Below, one piece after another: positions 1 to 8,333 of a DNA stretch of 64,000 nt (position 1 is its first letter; each line of letters starts with the position of its first letter). The position numbers and the translations under genes are program-made. The notes under the pieces were generated by a model. It was not told the DNA's origin. It was given only the letters and a program-made list of their open reading frames with translations, and searched no databases. This stretch comes from CAVYUC01 sp963771595 (GTDB lineage Bacteria > Bacteroidota > Bacteroidia > Bacteroidales > Prolixibacteraceae): contig CAVYUC010000016.1 of the NCBI GenBank assembly GCA_963771595.1, forward strand, positions 62,001 to 126,000, in the 5' to 3' direction.

Positions 1-487
1 AACAATTCAGGCATTGGAAGAAATTACATCGAAATATGGCATTGGCCGTGATATTCATGTGGGCGATACAATTATTGGCATTAAAGGGCGCGTTGGTTTT
101 GAGGCTGCAGCCCCGCTTTTAATCATTAAAGCCCATCATTTACTCGAAAAACATACGCTTACCAAATGGCAGATTTACTGGAAAGAGCAACTTGCCAACT
201 GGTATGGAATGTTTCTGCATGAAGCCATGTACCACGAACCGGTGATGCGAAACATTGAAACTTTTCTTGAATCGACGCAGGAAAATGTATCAGGGAAAGT
301 AATTATAAAACTGAAACCTTACCATTTTGAATTACAGGGTATCGAATCGGAACACGATTTAATGAAATCAGGTTTTGGAGAATATGGTGAAACGGTAAAA
401 GCATGGTCGGCGGACGATGTGAAAGGCTTTACCAAAATCCTGTCGAATTCTTTAAAAATTTACAATAAGGTGAATAAAAAAATCTAA
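1..487 (+). CDS. argG: argininosuccinate synthase, C-terminal part (5' truncated by window edge)
   Basis: The open frame runs in from the left edge (first full codon at base 2) and gives the last 161 residues of a protein normally about 400 long. The stretch GRDIHVGDTIIGIKGR and the following HHLLEKHTLTK are typical of the ArgG synthetase/multimerisation region. The enzyme joins citrulline and aspartate using ATP, the penultimate step of arginine synthesis, in the cytoplasm. The ATP-binding N-terminus is outside the window. argC follows after about 150 bases in the same direction, so this is the start of an arginine cluster, while argH lies apart at 23.7 kb. Confidence 0.95.
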   Translation, partial: TIQALEEITSKYGIGRDIHVGDTIIGIKGRVGFEAAAPLLIIKAHHLLEKHTLTKWQIYWKEQLANWYGMFLHEAMYHEPVMRNIETFLESTQENVSGKVIIKLKPYHFELQGIESEHDLMKSGFGEYGETVKAWSADDVKGFTKILSNSLKIYNKVNKKI

Positions 488-636
488 GGAATAATGAATG
501 TCGAATGACGATTTCAGAATTTCGATTTTTCCTTACAAAATGAAACAATGCAGAACAAAATGAATAAATATGATTTGGAAGAATTTTTGACCCAGATTCA
601 TCATTTCTCATTCGTTAATCAATATTCAATATTCAA
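488..636. repeat. AT-rich spacer with imperfect inverted ATTCG-type arms
   Basis: This argG-argC spacer starts with GAATAATGAATGTCGAAT and ends with CATTCGTTAATCAATATTC, which are rough inverse complements built from ATTC/GAAT units. I recall similar arms in intergenic regions of other Bacteroidota genomes, but cannot confirm copies elsewhere. No convincing gene lies in it. It could equally be an untranslated leader for argC. Confidence 0.3.
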
Positions 637-1605
637 ATGATTAAAGTTGGAATTATAGGAGGAGCCGGGTATACTGCGGGTGAATTAATCCGGATTTTAC
701 TGAATCATCCGGAGGTGGAAATTACTTTTGTGCAGAGTTCGAGCAACGCCGGAAATCCGGTTTCTGATGTTCATGTGGATTTACTGGGCGAAACCAATTT
801 GAAATTCACAGCAGATTTAGCGCTCACAAAAGCCGATGTTGTTTTTCTTTGCATGGGCCATGGCAAATCAAGGGAATTTATGAGCAACAACACAATACCT
901 GAGTCTTTAAAAATCATAGATTTAAGTCATGATTTCCGATTAAAAAGAGAAGGTAATAATTTTGTTTACGGACTGCCCGAACTTAACCGCGACTCCATAA
1001 AAAATGCAAATCATATTGCCAATCCCGGATGTTTTGCCACCGGTATACAACTGGCACTTTTACCATTGGCAGCCAATAATTTGCTTATTGATGAAGTACA
1101 TGTTCAGGCCATCACGGGATCCACAGGCGCCGGTCAGCAACCAACTGAAACCTCGCATTTCAGCTGGCGAAACAATAATCTTTCGGCTTACAAAATTTTT
1201 GAGCACCAGCATCAGGATGAAATTTTACAAAGCCTGATACAATTGCAGCCTGGTTTTACCAGTGGTTTCAACTTTGTTCCCATCCGGGGAAACCATACGC
1301 GCGGTATATTTGTTTCGTCTTATACAACTTTTGAAGGAACAATTCATACGGCTTACGAAATTTACAGCGAATTCTACAAAGATCATCCTTTTGTATTTCT
1401 CACGAAAAACAATCCGGCATTAAAACAGGTTGTAAATACCAATAAAGCGGTATTGTATCTTGAAAAGCATAATAATAAACTTGTTATAATCAGTTTAACA
1501 GACAATTTACTTAAAGGCGCATCCGGTCAGGCAGTTCAGAATATGAACTTGTTGTCCGGACTGAATGAAAAAGCAGGATTGAGTTTAAAACCGGTAGCCT
1601 TTTAA
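637..1605 (+). CDS. argC: N-acetyl-gamma-glutamyl-phosphate reductase
   Basis: The protein has 322 residues, normal for the short ArgC class. The N-terminal NAD(P)-binding loop is GGAGYTAGEL (residues 8-17), and the catalytic cysteine is Cys132 in NPGCFATG. It reduces N-acyl-glutamyl phosphate to the semialdehyde with NADPH, the third step of arginine synthesis. The histidine-containing HTRGIF motif near residue 220 is also present. The ATG at 637 is directly followed by the Rossmann strand, so the start is secure. argD begins 10 bases downstream, so the two are probably cotranscribed. Confidence 0.96.
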   Translation: MIKVGIIGGAGYTAGELIRILLNHPEVEITFVQSSSNAGNPVSDVHVDLLGETNLKFTADLALTKADVVFLCMGHGKSREFMSNNTIPESLKIIDLSHDFRLKREGNNFVYGLPELNRDSIKNANHIANPGCFATGIQLALLPLAANNLLIDEVHVQAITGSTGAGQQPTETSHFSWRNNNLSAYKIFEHQHQDEILQSLIQLQPGFTSGFNFVPIRGNHTRGIFVSSYTTFEGTIHTAYEIYSEFYKDHPFVFLTKNNPALKQVVNTNKAVLYLEKHNNKLVIISLTDNLLKGASGQAVQNMNLLSGLNEKAGLSLKPVAF

Positions 1606-1615
1606 ATTTTTCACC

Positions 1616-2767
1616 ATGAAACCATTTGACGTATATCCACTTTTCGATATTACCCCTGTAAAAGCCAAAGGCAGCTTTGTCTGGGATTCAAACGATATAA
1701 AATACCTCGATTTATACGGCGGTCATGCCGTTATTTCCATTGGTCACAGCCACCCTCACTATGTTTCAAAACTTTCGGAACAACTGGCACAAATTGGATT
1801 TTATTCCAATTCGGTTCAAAACCCTTTGCAACTTGAATTGGCGGATAAACTGGGGAACATTTCAGGGTATCCGGAATACCAGCTGTTTCTTTGTAATTCA
1901 GGTGCTGAAGCCAATGAAAATGCCATTAAACTGGCTTCGTTTATAACAGCTAAAAAAAAGTTTATCAGTTTTAAGAAAGCATTCCACGGGCGCACTTCAG
2001 CTGCTGTTGCCTTAACGGACAACCCCAAAATTGTGGCGCCTGTAAATGAAACGGATAACGCCATAATTCTTCCATTTGATGATATTAAAGCTGTTGAAAG
2101 CGAACTAAAGAAAGGGGAAATTGCAGCCGTAATTCTGGAGGGAATTCAGGGAATCGGCGGCATTAATATTCCTGACGCACAATTTATTACCGAGTTGGGA
2201 AGATTAACTAAAAAATACAGTAGCCTGCTGATTCTCGATGAAATTCAATCGGGTTACGGCCGCAGTGGCCGGTTTTTTGCCCATCAGTATTTCGATGTTC
2301 AACCCGATTTAATTACCGTGGCAAAAGGAATGGGCAACGGATTTCCGATTGGCGGAGTATTAATTCATCCTGAAATTAAACCATGGCCTGGAATGTTGGG
2401 AACAACCTTTGGCGGAAATCATTTAGCCTGTGCAGCTGGTATTGCAGTTCTCGATGTTATTCAACAGGATAAACTGATTGAAAATGCAGAAACAACAGGG
2501 AATTACCTGATGAAAAAACTGGTGGAAGTTTCGCCTGACATGAAAATAAGGGGAAAAGGATTAATGATTGGAATTGAATTTTCATTCCCGGTGCAGGAGT
2601 TGAGAAAAAAATTACTTTTTGAACACCGGATTTTTACGGGTGTTTCGGGACAAAATATAATGAGATTGCTTCCGCCTCTAAATTTAAGCATTGCTGAAGC
2701 TAATGTTTTTTTGAAAGCTTTTGTGAAAGTTTTTGTTGAAGTTTCAACGTCAGTTATTGCGAAATGA
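1616..2767 (+). CDS. argD: acetylornithine/succinylornithine aminotransferase
   Basis: A class-III PLP-dependent aminotransferase of 383 residues. NSGAEAN (94-100) binds the cofactor phosphate, DEIQ (208-211) holds the pyridine-ring aspartate, and Lys237 in VAKGMGNGFPIGG is the Schiff-base lysine. It moves the amino group of glutamate to N-acyl-glutamate semialdehyde to give N-acyl-ornithine. It sits between argC and proC in one run of genes. Bacteroidota often use N-succinylated intermediates here, so the true substrate may be succinylornithine rather than acetylornithine; sequence alone does not decide this. Confidence 0.94.
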   Translation: MKPFDVYPLFDITPVKAKGSFVWDSNDIKYLDLYGGHAVISIGHSHPHYVSKLSEQLAQIGFYSNSVQNPLQLELADKLGNISGYPEYQLFLCNSGAEANENAIKLASFITAKKKFISFKKAFHGRTSAAVALTDNPKIVAPVNETDNAIILPFDDIKAVESELKKGEIAAVILEGIQGIGGINIPDAQFITELGRLTKKYSSLLILDEIQSGYGRSGRFFAHQYFDVQPDLITVAKGMGNGFPIGGVLIHPEIKPWPGMLGTTFGGNHLACAAGIAVLDVIQQDKLIENAETTGNYLMKKLVEVSPDMKIRGKGLMIGIEFSFPVQELRKKLLFEHRIFTGVSGQNIMRLLPPLNLSIAEANVFLKAFVKVFVEVSTSVIAK

Positions 2768-2819
2768 GAACCGAATAAATTAGCGCTATATTTATCATAC
2801 GATATAACTAAAGTAAAAA

Positions 2820-3623
2820 ATGAAAAACAAAAAAATTGCAATAATAGGTGTTGGTAACATGGGAGGCGCCATTGCGGTAGGGCTTTTAAAATCCGGATTT
2901 GTAACCGCTTCCGATATTTTTGTTTCCGACAGGAAAGAGAATGTACTGGACGAAATGAAAGAAAAAGGGATTAATATTTCCGCTGATAACCGCGAAGCAG
3001 CCAAAATTGCCGACGTTGTAATAGTTGCCGTTAAACCTTATCACATCGAACAGGTTATCCACGAAATTAAAGCAGAACTACATTCCGAAAAAATCTTAAT
3101 ATCTATTGTGGCCGGAGTTGGAATCAGCGAACTGGGAAAGATGGCTGGTGAAAAAATTCCGATTTTCAGGGTGATGCCCAATACTGCAATTGCGCTGCAG
3201 GAATCACTTACCTGTATTTCGGCCAATGAAAATACAGAACCTTTTAAAAAGTACGTGTTCGATTTGTTTAACACCCTGGGTAAAACAGTTGAAATTCCGG
3301 AAGAATTAATGGCTGCAGCCACCGTACTTTCATCCTGTGGAATTGCCTATGCTTTGAGGTATATTCGGGCAGCCATGCAGGGAGGCATTGAAATCGGGTT
3401 TGGTGCCGAAATGGCCCAGTTTATTACTGCACAAACCGTTAAAGGAGCAACCGAACTGGTACTGCAAACCGGCCACCATCCGGAACGCGAAATCGATAAA
3501 GTAACAACTCCGCGCGGGGTTACCATTACCGGTCTGAACGAGATGGAACATAAAGGATTCAGTTCATCATTAATTCAAGGTGTTCTGGCTTCGTATAAAA
3601 AGATTGAAAATTCGACGAAATAA
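2820..3623 (+). CDS. proC: pyrroline-5-carboxylate reductase
   Basis: A protein of 267 residues with an N-terminal Rossmann fold, GVGNMGGAIAVGLL (about residues 10-23), and the C-terminal dimer motif containing TTPRGVTITGLNEME, both characteristic of ProC. It performs the last step of proline synthesis, reduction of pyrroline-5-carboxylate with NAD(P)H. proB starts 5 bases after its stop, so translation of the two is probably linked. Finding proC, proB and proA inside an arginine cluster fits their shared precursor, glutamate. Confidence 0.95.
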   Translation: MKNKKIAIIGVGNMGGAIAVGLLKSGFVTASDIFVSDRKENVLDEMKEKGINISADNREAAKIADVVIVAVKPYHIEQVIHEIKAELHSEKILISIVAGVGISELGKMAGEKIPIFRVMPNTAIALQESLTCISANENTEPFKKYVFDLFNTLGKTVEIPEELMAAATVLSSCGIAYALRYIRAAMQGGIEIGFGAEMAQFITAQTVKGATELVLQTGHHPEREIDKVTTPRGVTITGLNEMEHKGFSSSLIQGVLASYKKIENSTK

Positions 3624-3628
3624 AACAA

Positions 3629-4711
3629 ATGCAGTTTCGGTATAAAAAAATAACAGTAAAAATTGGAAGCAATGTTTTGGCCAAATCCGATGGAACATTA
3701 AATGTTTCGCGAATTGCTCATTTGGTCGACCAAATTGCCTATTTGCATAAAAACGGGGTGGAAGTAATTTTGGTTTCTTCGGGTGCAGTGGCTGCCGGGA
3801 AAGCAGTACTTGAACCTTCAAAGAAAACCGATGCCGTTTCGAAAAGACAACTTTGGGCTGCGCTGGGGCAGGTGAAGCTCATCAGCCGCTATTCCGATTT
3901 TTTTAACGAACACGGTCTTTTTTGTGCACAGGTTTTAACCACCAAAGAAAATTTTTCCAGCCGTGGTCATTATCTTAATATGAAAAACTGTATCTCCACG
4001 CTGCTCGAAAACAGAATAATTCCAATTGTAAATGAGAACGATACCATTTCAATTACCGAATTAATGTTTACCGACAATGATGAATTATCGGGATTGATTG
4101 CTTCCATGGTAAATTCTGAAGCACTTGTTATTTTAAGTAATGTTGATGGTGTATATAACTCCCATCCCAAAAATGAAAATGCACAGCTAATCAATAAATT
4201 TAGTATCGACCAGCCGGAACCTGATATTTCGGAGGAAAATTCAAATTTTGGCAGGGGTGGGATGATAACCAAATTCAGAATAGCCAAAAAACTGGCTAAT
4301 TCCGGAATCAGTGTTCATATTGCCAATGGAAGCAGGGAGAACATTTTAGTTGATTTACTGGATACGGGAAAAGAGACCGGACATACCTATTTTGAACCCA
4401 GCCCCAAGACATCAAGTGGTGTTAAAAAGTGGATTGCCTATTCCGATGGTTTTGCCAAAGGGAAAGTGATTATCAACAGCGGCGCTTTTAATGCACTGCA
4501 TTCTGATAAAGCGGTGAGTCTGCTTCCGGTGGGAATTGTGCGTGTGGAAAATGAATTCAAAAAAGGAGATCTGATTAAAATTGTAAATGAATCAGGACAT
4601 GTTGTTGGCCTCGGGAAAGCACAATATGGATCTGAAAAGATTGAAATTGAAAAACAATCAGAGAAACAAAAAGCATTGGTTCATTACGATTATTTATATA
4701 TGGAAAATTAA
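3629..4711 (+). CDS. proB: glutamate 5-kinase with C-terminal PUA domain
   Basis: The protein has 360 residues. The amino-acid-kinase domain starts with KIGSNVL and includes SSGAVAAG (about residues 50-57) and NENDTISITE, which bind glutamate and ATP. A PUA domain follows from about residue 270. It phosphorylates glutamate to glutamyl-5-phosphate, the committed and usually proline-inhibited step. It lies directly behind proC and ahead of proA, separated from proA by a hairpin with a T-run that could modulate read-through. Confidence 0.95.
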   Translation: MQFRYKKITVKIGSNVLAKSDGTLNVSRIAHLVDQIAYLHKNGVEVILVSSGAVAAGKAVLEPSKKTDAVSKRQLWAALGQVKLISRYSDFFNEHGLFCAQVLTTKENFSSRGHYLNMKNCISTLLENRIIPIVNENDTISITELMFTDNDELSGLIASMVNSEALVILSNVDGVYNSHPKNENAQLINKFSIDQPEPDISEENSNFGRGGMITKFRIAKKLANSGISVHIANGSRENILVDLLDTGKETGHTYFEPSPKTSSGVKKWIAYSDGFAKGKVIINSGAFNALHSDKAVSLLPVGIVRVENEFKKGDLIKIVNESGHVVGLGKAQYGSEKIEIEKQSEKQKALVHYDYLYMEN

Positions 4712-4781
4712 AAACAGCCCGGGATGTCGAACTATCCTTATCTCCCTTTGTTTATGCCTTAATTATAACGGATTCCGGGCT

Positions 4782-4810
4782 CCCTCTCTCTCCCCTGAGA
4801 GAGGGTTTTT
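4782..4810 (+). terminator. hairpin with T-run between proB and proA (terminator or attenuator)
   Basis: CCCTCTCTC (4782-4790) pairs perfectly with GAGAGAGGG (4797-4805) across a 6-base loop and is followed by TTTTT. A second C/T-rich block, CCTCTCTCC (4823-4831), follows at once with a short GGAGG partner. The sequence is unlike its AT-rich surroundings and resembles short dispersed hairpin repeats found in Bacteroidota. It could partly separate expression of proA from proB. Confidence 0.55.
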
Positions 4811-4874
4811 AAAGAAAAAAAGCCTCTCTCCCTTTTTGGAGGAATTTAAAGAGGAAAATATAAAAGACTGAAAG

Positions 4875-6125
4875 ATGAAGATTGAACAACAACTAAAAAA
4901 AGTTCTGGCGGCTTCACGAAAGTTAAACCTGGTGGAGGAAGAAAAAGTGAGGCAAGTGTTGCTGGAACTGGCGACACAGGCAGAAGAAAATGCCGGTTAC
5001 ATTTTAACTGAAAACCAGAAAGATTTGGACAGGATGGATCCGGAAGATCCTAAATTCGACCGGTTAAAGTTGTCCGTTGAACGTATTCAGGCGATTGCTG
5101 AAGATATGCGGAATGTTGCGAAACTGGATTCACCTGTGGGAAAGGTATTGTCGGAAACAGTGCGCCCCAATGGATTAAAAATTAAAAAAGTAACGGTTCC
5201 CTTTGGCGTGATTGGGATTATTTATGAGGCCCGTCCCAATGTCACTTTCGATGTGTTTTCGCTTTGTCTGAAATCAGGAAACGCCTGTGTGTTAAAGGGT
5301 GGCAGCGACGCCATTTATTCCAACCAGGCAATTGTTTCGATCATTCAAAATGTATTGCGAAAATTTGAAATCGATGAGCATACGGTAGCACTTTTGCCGG
5401 CCGGACGAGAGGAAACCAACGAAATGCTGCGGGCGCATGGTTATATCGATTTGATTATTCCGCGTGGCAGCCAGGGATTAATCAATTTTGTGCGCGAGAA
5501 TGCCACCATTCCTGTAATTGAAACAGGCGCAGGAATTTGCCACACGTATTTTGATGAATATGGCGACGCTGAAAAAGGCCGCGAGATTATTTTCAATGCG
5601 AAAACGCGCCGGCCTTCGGTTTGTAATGCACTTGATTGTTTGGTCATTCACAAAAGCCGTTTGAACGAATTGCCGGCTTTTGCCGAAAAACTATCGGAAG
5701 CTAACGTTCTCATTTATGCTGATGAAAAATCGTACGAAGTTTTACAGGGTAAATATCCGAATGAGCTGTTACAGCCTGCTACGGAAGAATCTTTCGGCAC
5801 AGAATTTCTATCATTAAAAATGGCAGTTAAAACCGTTGGCAGTTTTGAAGAGGCAGTTGAGCAGGTCAACAAAAATTCGTCGAAACACAGCGAAGCAATT
5901 ATTACCGAAAATGAGAAAAGAATTACAACGTACCAAAAACTGATTGATGCTTCATCGGTGTATTCCAACGCATCCACAGCTTTTACCGACGGTGCTCAAT
6001 TTGGCCTCGGCGCCGAAATTGGAATCAGCACGCAAAAGTTGCATGCCCGCGGCCCGATGGCGCTGGAAGAACTCACCAGTTACAAATGGATAATCGAGGG
6101 AGACGGGCAGGTACGGCCAAAATAG
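4875..6125 (+). CDS. proA: gamma-glutamyl phosphate reductase
   Basis: A protein of 416 residues, standard ProA length, in the aldehyde dehydrogenase superfamily. The motif RRPSVCNALD carries the catalytic Cys250, and YEARPNVTFDV (about 117-127) and the C-terminal GLGAEIGISTQKLHARGPM are ProA signatures. It reduces glutamyl-5-phosphate to glutamate semialdehyde with NADPH, which cyclises to the ProC substrate. The start ATG at 4875 follows the hairpin-rich proB-proA gap. Confidence 0.96.
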   Translation: MKIEQQLKKVLAASRKLNLVEEEKVRQVLLELATQAEENAGYILTENQKDLDRMDPEDPKFDRLKLSVERIQAIAEDMRNVAKLDSPVGKVLSETVRPNGLKIKKVTVPFGVIGIIYEARPNVTFDVFSLCLKSGNACVLKGGSDAIYSNQAIVSIIQNVLRKFEIDEHTVALLPAGREETNEMLRAHGYIDLIIPRGSQGLINFVRENATIPVIETGAGICHTYFDEYGDAEKGREIIFNAKTRRPSVCNALDCLVIHKSRLNELPAFAEKLSEANVLIYADEKSYEVLQGKYPNELLQPATEESFGTEFLSLKMAVKTVGSFEEAVEQVNKNSSKHSEAIITENEKRITTYQKLIDASSVYSNASTAFTDGAQFGLGAEIGISTQKLHARGPMALEELTSYKWIIEGDGQVRPK

Positions 6126-6139
6126 TCGGTTTTAAAATG

Positions 6140-6147
6140 TATATTTG
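6140..6147 (+). promoter_or_regulatory. -7 element (TATATTTG) ahead of the DUF2281/PIN pair
   Basis: TATATTTG matches the Bacteroidota -7 consensus TAnnTTTG and lies 17 bases before the ATG at 6164. No good TTTG -33 element is seen at the usual distance, so this is a weak assignment. It suggests the toxin-antitoxin pair can be transcribed apart from proA. Confidence 0.35.
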
Positions 6148-6163
6148 TTTAAAATAGAATGAT

Positions 6164-6373
6164 ATGGAAGCTGACTTATTGATACATAAATTCCAGAAAT
6201 TACCTAAAAGTGCAAGAAAAGAATTGTTGGATTTTTTGGACTTTTTATCGGCTCGATATGAAAAGAAAAAAGAAAAAAACAATGAAAATTTTTCTTTTGA
6301 CTGGAGTGGTGGGTTGAAAGATCTAAATGAAACTTCGGTTGAATTACAACATAAGGTTAATCAATGGAGGTGA
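6164..6373 (+). CDS. DUF2281-type small protein, probable antitoxin
   Basis: A 69-residue protein. Its N-terminus (LIHKFQKLPKSARKELLDFL followed by an acidic/basic helix) resembles DUF2281 proteins, which usually precede PIN-domain genes. The C-terminal part after residue 45 is short and could be the toxin-binding tail, as in other antitoxins. Its last 10 bases overlap the start of the PIN gene, the arrangement expected for a type II toxin-antitoxin operon. It is not an obvious DNA-binding protein. The function as an antitoxin is inferred from this context. Confidence 0.7.
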   Translation: MEADLLIHKFQKLPKSARKELLDFLDFLSARYEKKKEKNNENFSFDWSGGLKDLNETSVELQHKVNQWR

Positions 6374-6753
6374 AAAATTTAATTGATACCAATATTTTTC
6401 TTGAAATTCTTTTAAACCAGGAAAAGAATGAGGTTTGCAAGGCATATTTGAATCAAAATATGGGAAGTATTTGTGTGTCGGATTTCTCATTACATTCCAT
6501 TGGAGTAATACTTTTCAGGTATAAAAAATTTGAATTGTACAAAACTTTTATAAATGACGTTTTATCCAAAGTGAAACTTGTGACCCTTCAAAAGGAAAAT
6601 TATAACAGAGTAGCAGAAATTTCTAATCAGTTTAATCTGGATTTTGATGATGCTTATCAGATCGCTGTTGCCGAAAGTTTAAATCTATCTATTTCAACAA
6701 TGGATAACGATTTTAGCAAAGTTGGGCAATCATGTAAAATCAATTTTATATAA
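6364..6753 (+). CDS. PIN-domain protein, probable VapC-like toxin RNase
   Basis: A 129-residue PIN domain. The acidic residues expected for Mg-dependent RNase activity are present: Asp8 in LIDTNIF, Glu14, Asp95/Asp96 in FDDAY, and Asp114/Asp116 in TMDNDF. VapC toxins cut specific RNAs, commonly tRNA or rRNA. It overlaps the DUF2281 gene by 10 bases, and both are inserted between proA and argF'. Another possible start lies a few codons in, but the first Met is close to the conserved first strand and fits best. Confidence 0.8.
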   Translation: MEVKNLIDTNIFLEILLNQEKNEVCKAYLNQNMGSICVSDFSLHSIGVILFRYKKFELYKTFINDVLSKVKLVTLQKENYNRVAEISNQFNLDFDDAYQIAVAESLNLSISTMDNDFSKVGQSCKINFI

Positions 6754-6861
6754 TGAAAAATTATCGGAAAAATTAAAGCTGGCATTCGTTATCTGATTTG
6801 AATGATAGCGGATTTTTATTCTTGAAAACCAATTATCAACTTAAGAAAAATTAATTTTTTG

Positions 6862-7811
6862 ATGAAAAAATTCACTTCAGTAAAAGATATTCCTGAATTA
6901 AAAAAGGCAATTGAAATCGCTTTTGATGTAAAGAAAAACAAGTTTGCATACCAGCAACTGGGGAAAAATAAAACCTTGGTGCTGATATTTTTCAACCCGA
7001 GTTTGCGTACCCGGTTAAGCACCCAAAAGGCAGCCATGAACATCGGCATGAATACCATGGTAATGAACGTAAGCGAAGACGGCTGGCAACTGGAATCGGA
7101 ACTGGGTGTGGTTATGGATGGAGATAAGCCGGAACATTTGCTGGAAGCCATTCCTGTAATTGGTGGGTACTGTGATGTAATTGGCGTGAGGGCTTTTGCA
7201 CGTTTCCAAAACAGGGATGACGATTATTCCGAAAAAATACTTCATCAGTTTATTCAATACGCAGGAGTGCCGGTTGTAAGCATGGAAGGCGCTACTCGTC
7301 ATCCGCTGCAGAGCTATGCAGATTTGGTAACAATTGAGGAATATCAAGACCAAAGAACGACCCAAAGTGGTGCTAACATGGGCGCCGCATCCGAAGGCAC
7401 TTCCACAGGCGGTTGCCAATTCGTTTGTTGAATGGATGCGCGAGACCAACTATCGAACTGGTGGTAACGCATCCGCAAGGTTATGAACTTGCACCTGAAT
7501 TTATAGGCGATGTAAAAGTGGAATACAACCAGAAAAAGGCATTTGAAGGTGCTGATTTCATTTATGCAAAAAACTGGGCTTCCTACAGCAGCTACGGACA
7601 AATTTTATCGATGGATTACCAATGGACAGTAAATGAAGAAAAAATGGCATTGACCAATTCGGCTAAATTCATGCACTGTCTGCCGGTACGCCGGAATGTA
7701 GTGGTTACTGACGGTGTTATCGACAGCCCGAATTCAATTGTTGTTCCGCAAGCTGCCAACCGCGAAGTTACAGCGCAGGCTGTGTTGAAAATGATTTTGG
7801 AAGATACTTAA
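6862..7811 (+). pseudogene. argF': N-acetyl/succinyl-ornithine carbamoyltransferase (ArgF' type), two frameshifts
   Basis: The gene encodes a carbamoyltransferase that turns N-acyl-ornithine into N-acyl-citrulline. NPSLRTRLSTQ (carbamoyl-phosphate site) and the C-terminal FMHCLPVRRN are typical of the Bacteroides ArgF' type. The frame breaks twice. After EEY an extra C at 7345 shifts the frame, the next 36 codons read correctly one frame over (KTKERPKVVLTWAPHP and on to WMRETNY), then a second extra C at 7454 shifts it again before ELVVTHPQG. Removing both bases restores about 315 residues, equal to the usual length. Each insertion follows TAT. It may be a true pseudogene or a pair of sequencing errors; the rest of the gene shows no decay. 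Confidence 0.88.
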
Positions 7812-7826
7812 GAAGTAGTAATTTTG
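7796..7826 (+). promoter_or_regulatory. Bacteroidota promoter TTTG-N19-TAATTTTG for the RelE pair
   Basis: TTTG at 7796-7799 and TAATTTTG at 7819-7826 match the -33 and -7 consensus with 19-base spacing. The upstream element lies inside the last codons of argF'. The downstream start codon is at 7846, giving a very short leader. The small antitoxin/toxin pair, and possibly hisA behind it, can therefore start from its own promoter. Confidence 0.6.
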
Positions 7827-7845
7827 TGTACAACATTATTGAATT

Positions 7846-8061
7846 ATGAAATCCATTACAATAGATATTTCAGATAAGGTTTATAATACATTCCGGAACC
7901 TTTTAAAACAGTTACCAAAGGATAGTTTCATGATTTACGATACTGATCCAGATGAATTGACTGCTGATGAAGAAAAGGCTTACTATTCAATCCAAAAGAA
8001 AATTGAGAAAAGCGACTTCAGTGATTTTAAAGATTGGGAAGAGATGAAAAAGGATTTTTGA
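7846..8061 (+). CDS. small acidic protein, probable antitoxin of a RelE-type pair
   Basis: A 71-residue protein beginning MKSITIDISDKVYNTF, a beta-strand/helix pattern common in type II antitoxins, followed by an acidic helix rich in Asp and Glu. I do not recognise a named family. Its stop codon overlaps the start codon of the RelE-like gene (TGATG at 8059-8063), which implies coupled translation. The assignment as antitoxin comes from size, charge and this overlap. Confidence 0.65.
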   Translation: MKSITIDISDKVYNTFRNLLKQLPKDSFMIYDTDPDELTADEEKAYYSIQKKIEKSDFSDFKDWEEMKKDF

Positions 8062-8333
8062 TGTATTCTCTTATTATTCATAAAAAGGCAGCAAAATTTC
8101 TAAAATCCCATAATCTTTCCACTAAAAAATTACTTAAAAAGAAGTTGGACTTATTAAAAGAAGATCCGTTTGCACATTCACAACTCGACATTAAGAAACT
8201 TAAAGGGTTAGAAAATATTTACCGTCTAAGGATTGGTGTAATTAGAATAATTTATCAGGTTGAGAAACATAAATTACTGATTCTGATTATTTCAGCCGGA
8301 GTAAGGGGTGATGTTTATAAAAATAAGCAATGA
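8061..8333 (+). CDS. RelE/ParE-family toxin
   Basis: A basic 90-residue protein starting at the ATG at 8061 that overlaps the antitoxin stop. It shows the RelE/ParE pattern: an N-terminal strand (YSLIIHKKAAKFL), two lysine-rich helices, then KLKGLENIYRLRIGVIRIIYQV with the arginines typical of the family. RelE toxins cut mRNA in the ribosome, whereas ParE toxins inhibit gyrase; the sequence does not decide between them. Its stop overlaps the hisA start (ATGA), so hisA translation may be coupled to the toxin gene. Confidence 0.78.
   Translation: MYSLIIHKKAAKFLKSHNLSTKKLLKKKLDLLKEDPFAHSQLDIKKLKGLENIYRLRIGVIRIIYQVEKHKLLILIISAGVRGDVYKNKQ

Noticed and set aside
429..611. Minus-strand open frame of 60 codons in the argG-argC gap
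   Set aside because: It overlaps the end of argG, has no plausible domain and is AT-rich spacer.
4587..4871. Open frame of 94 codons across the proB-proA junction
   Set aside because: It overlaps the PUA domain of proB out of frame and then runs through a hairpin repeat.
7344..7601. Antisense open frames over the broken part of argF'
   Set aside because: They could suggest another gene here, but the + strand frames align in order with the carbamoyltransferase family across the two shifts.
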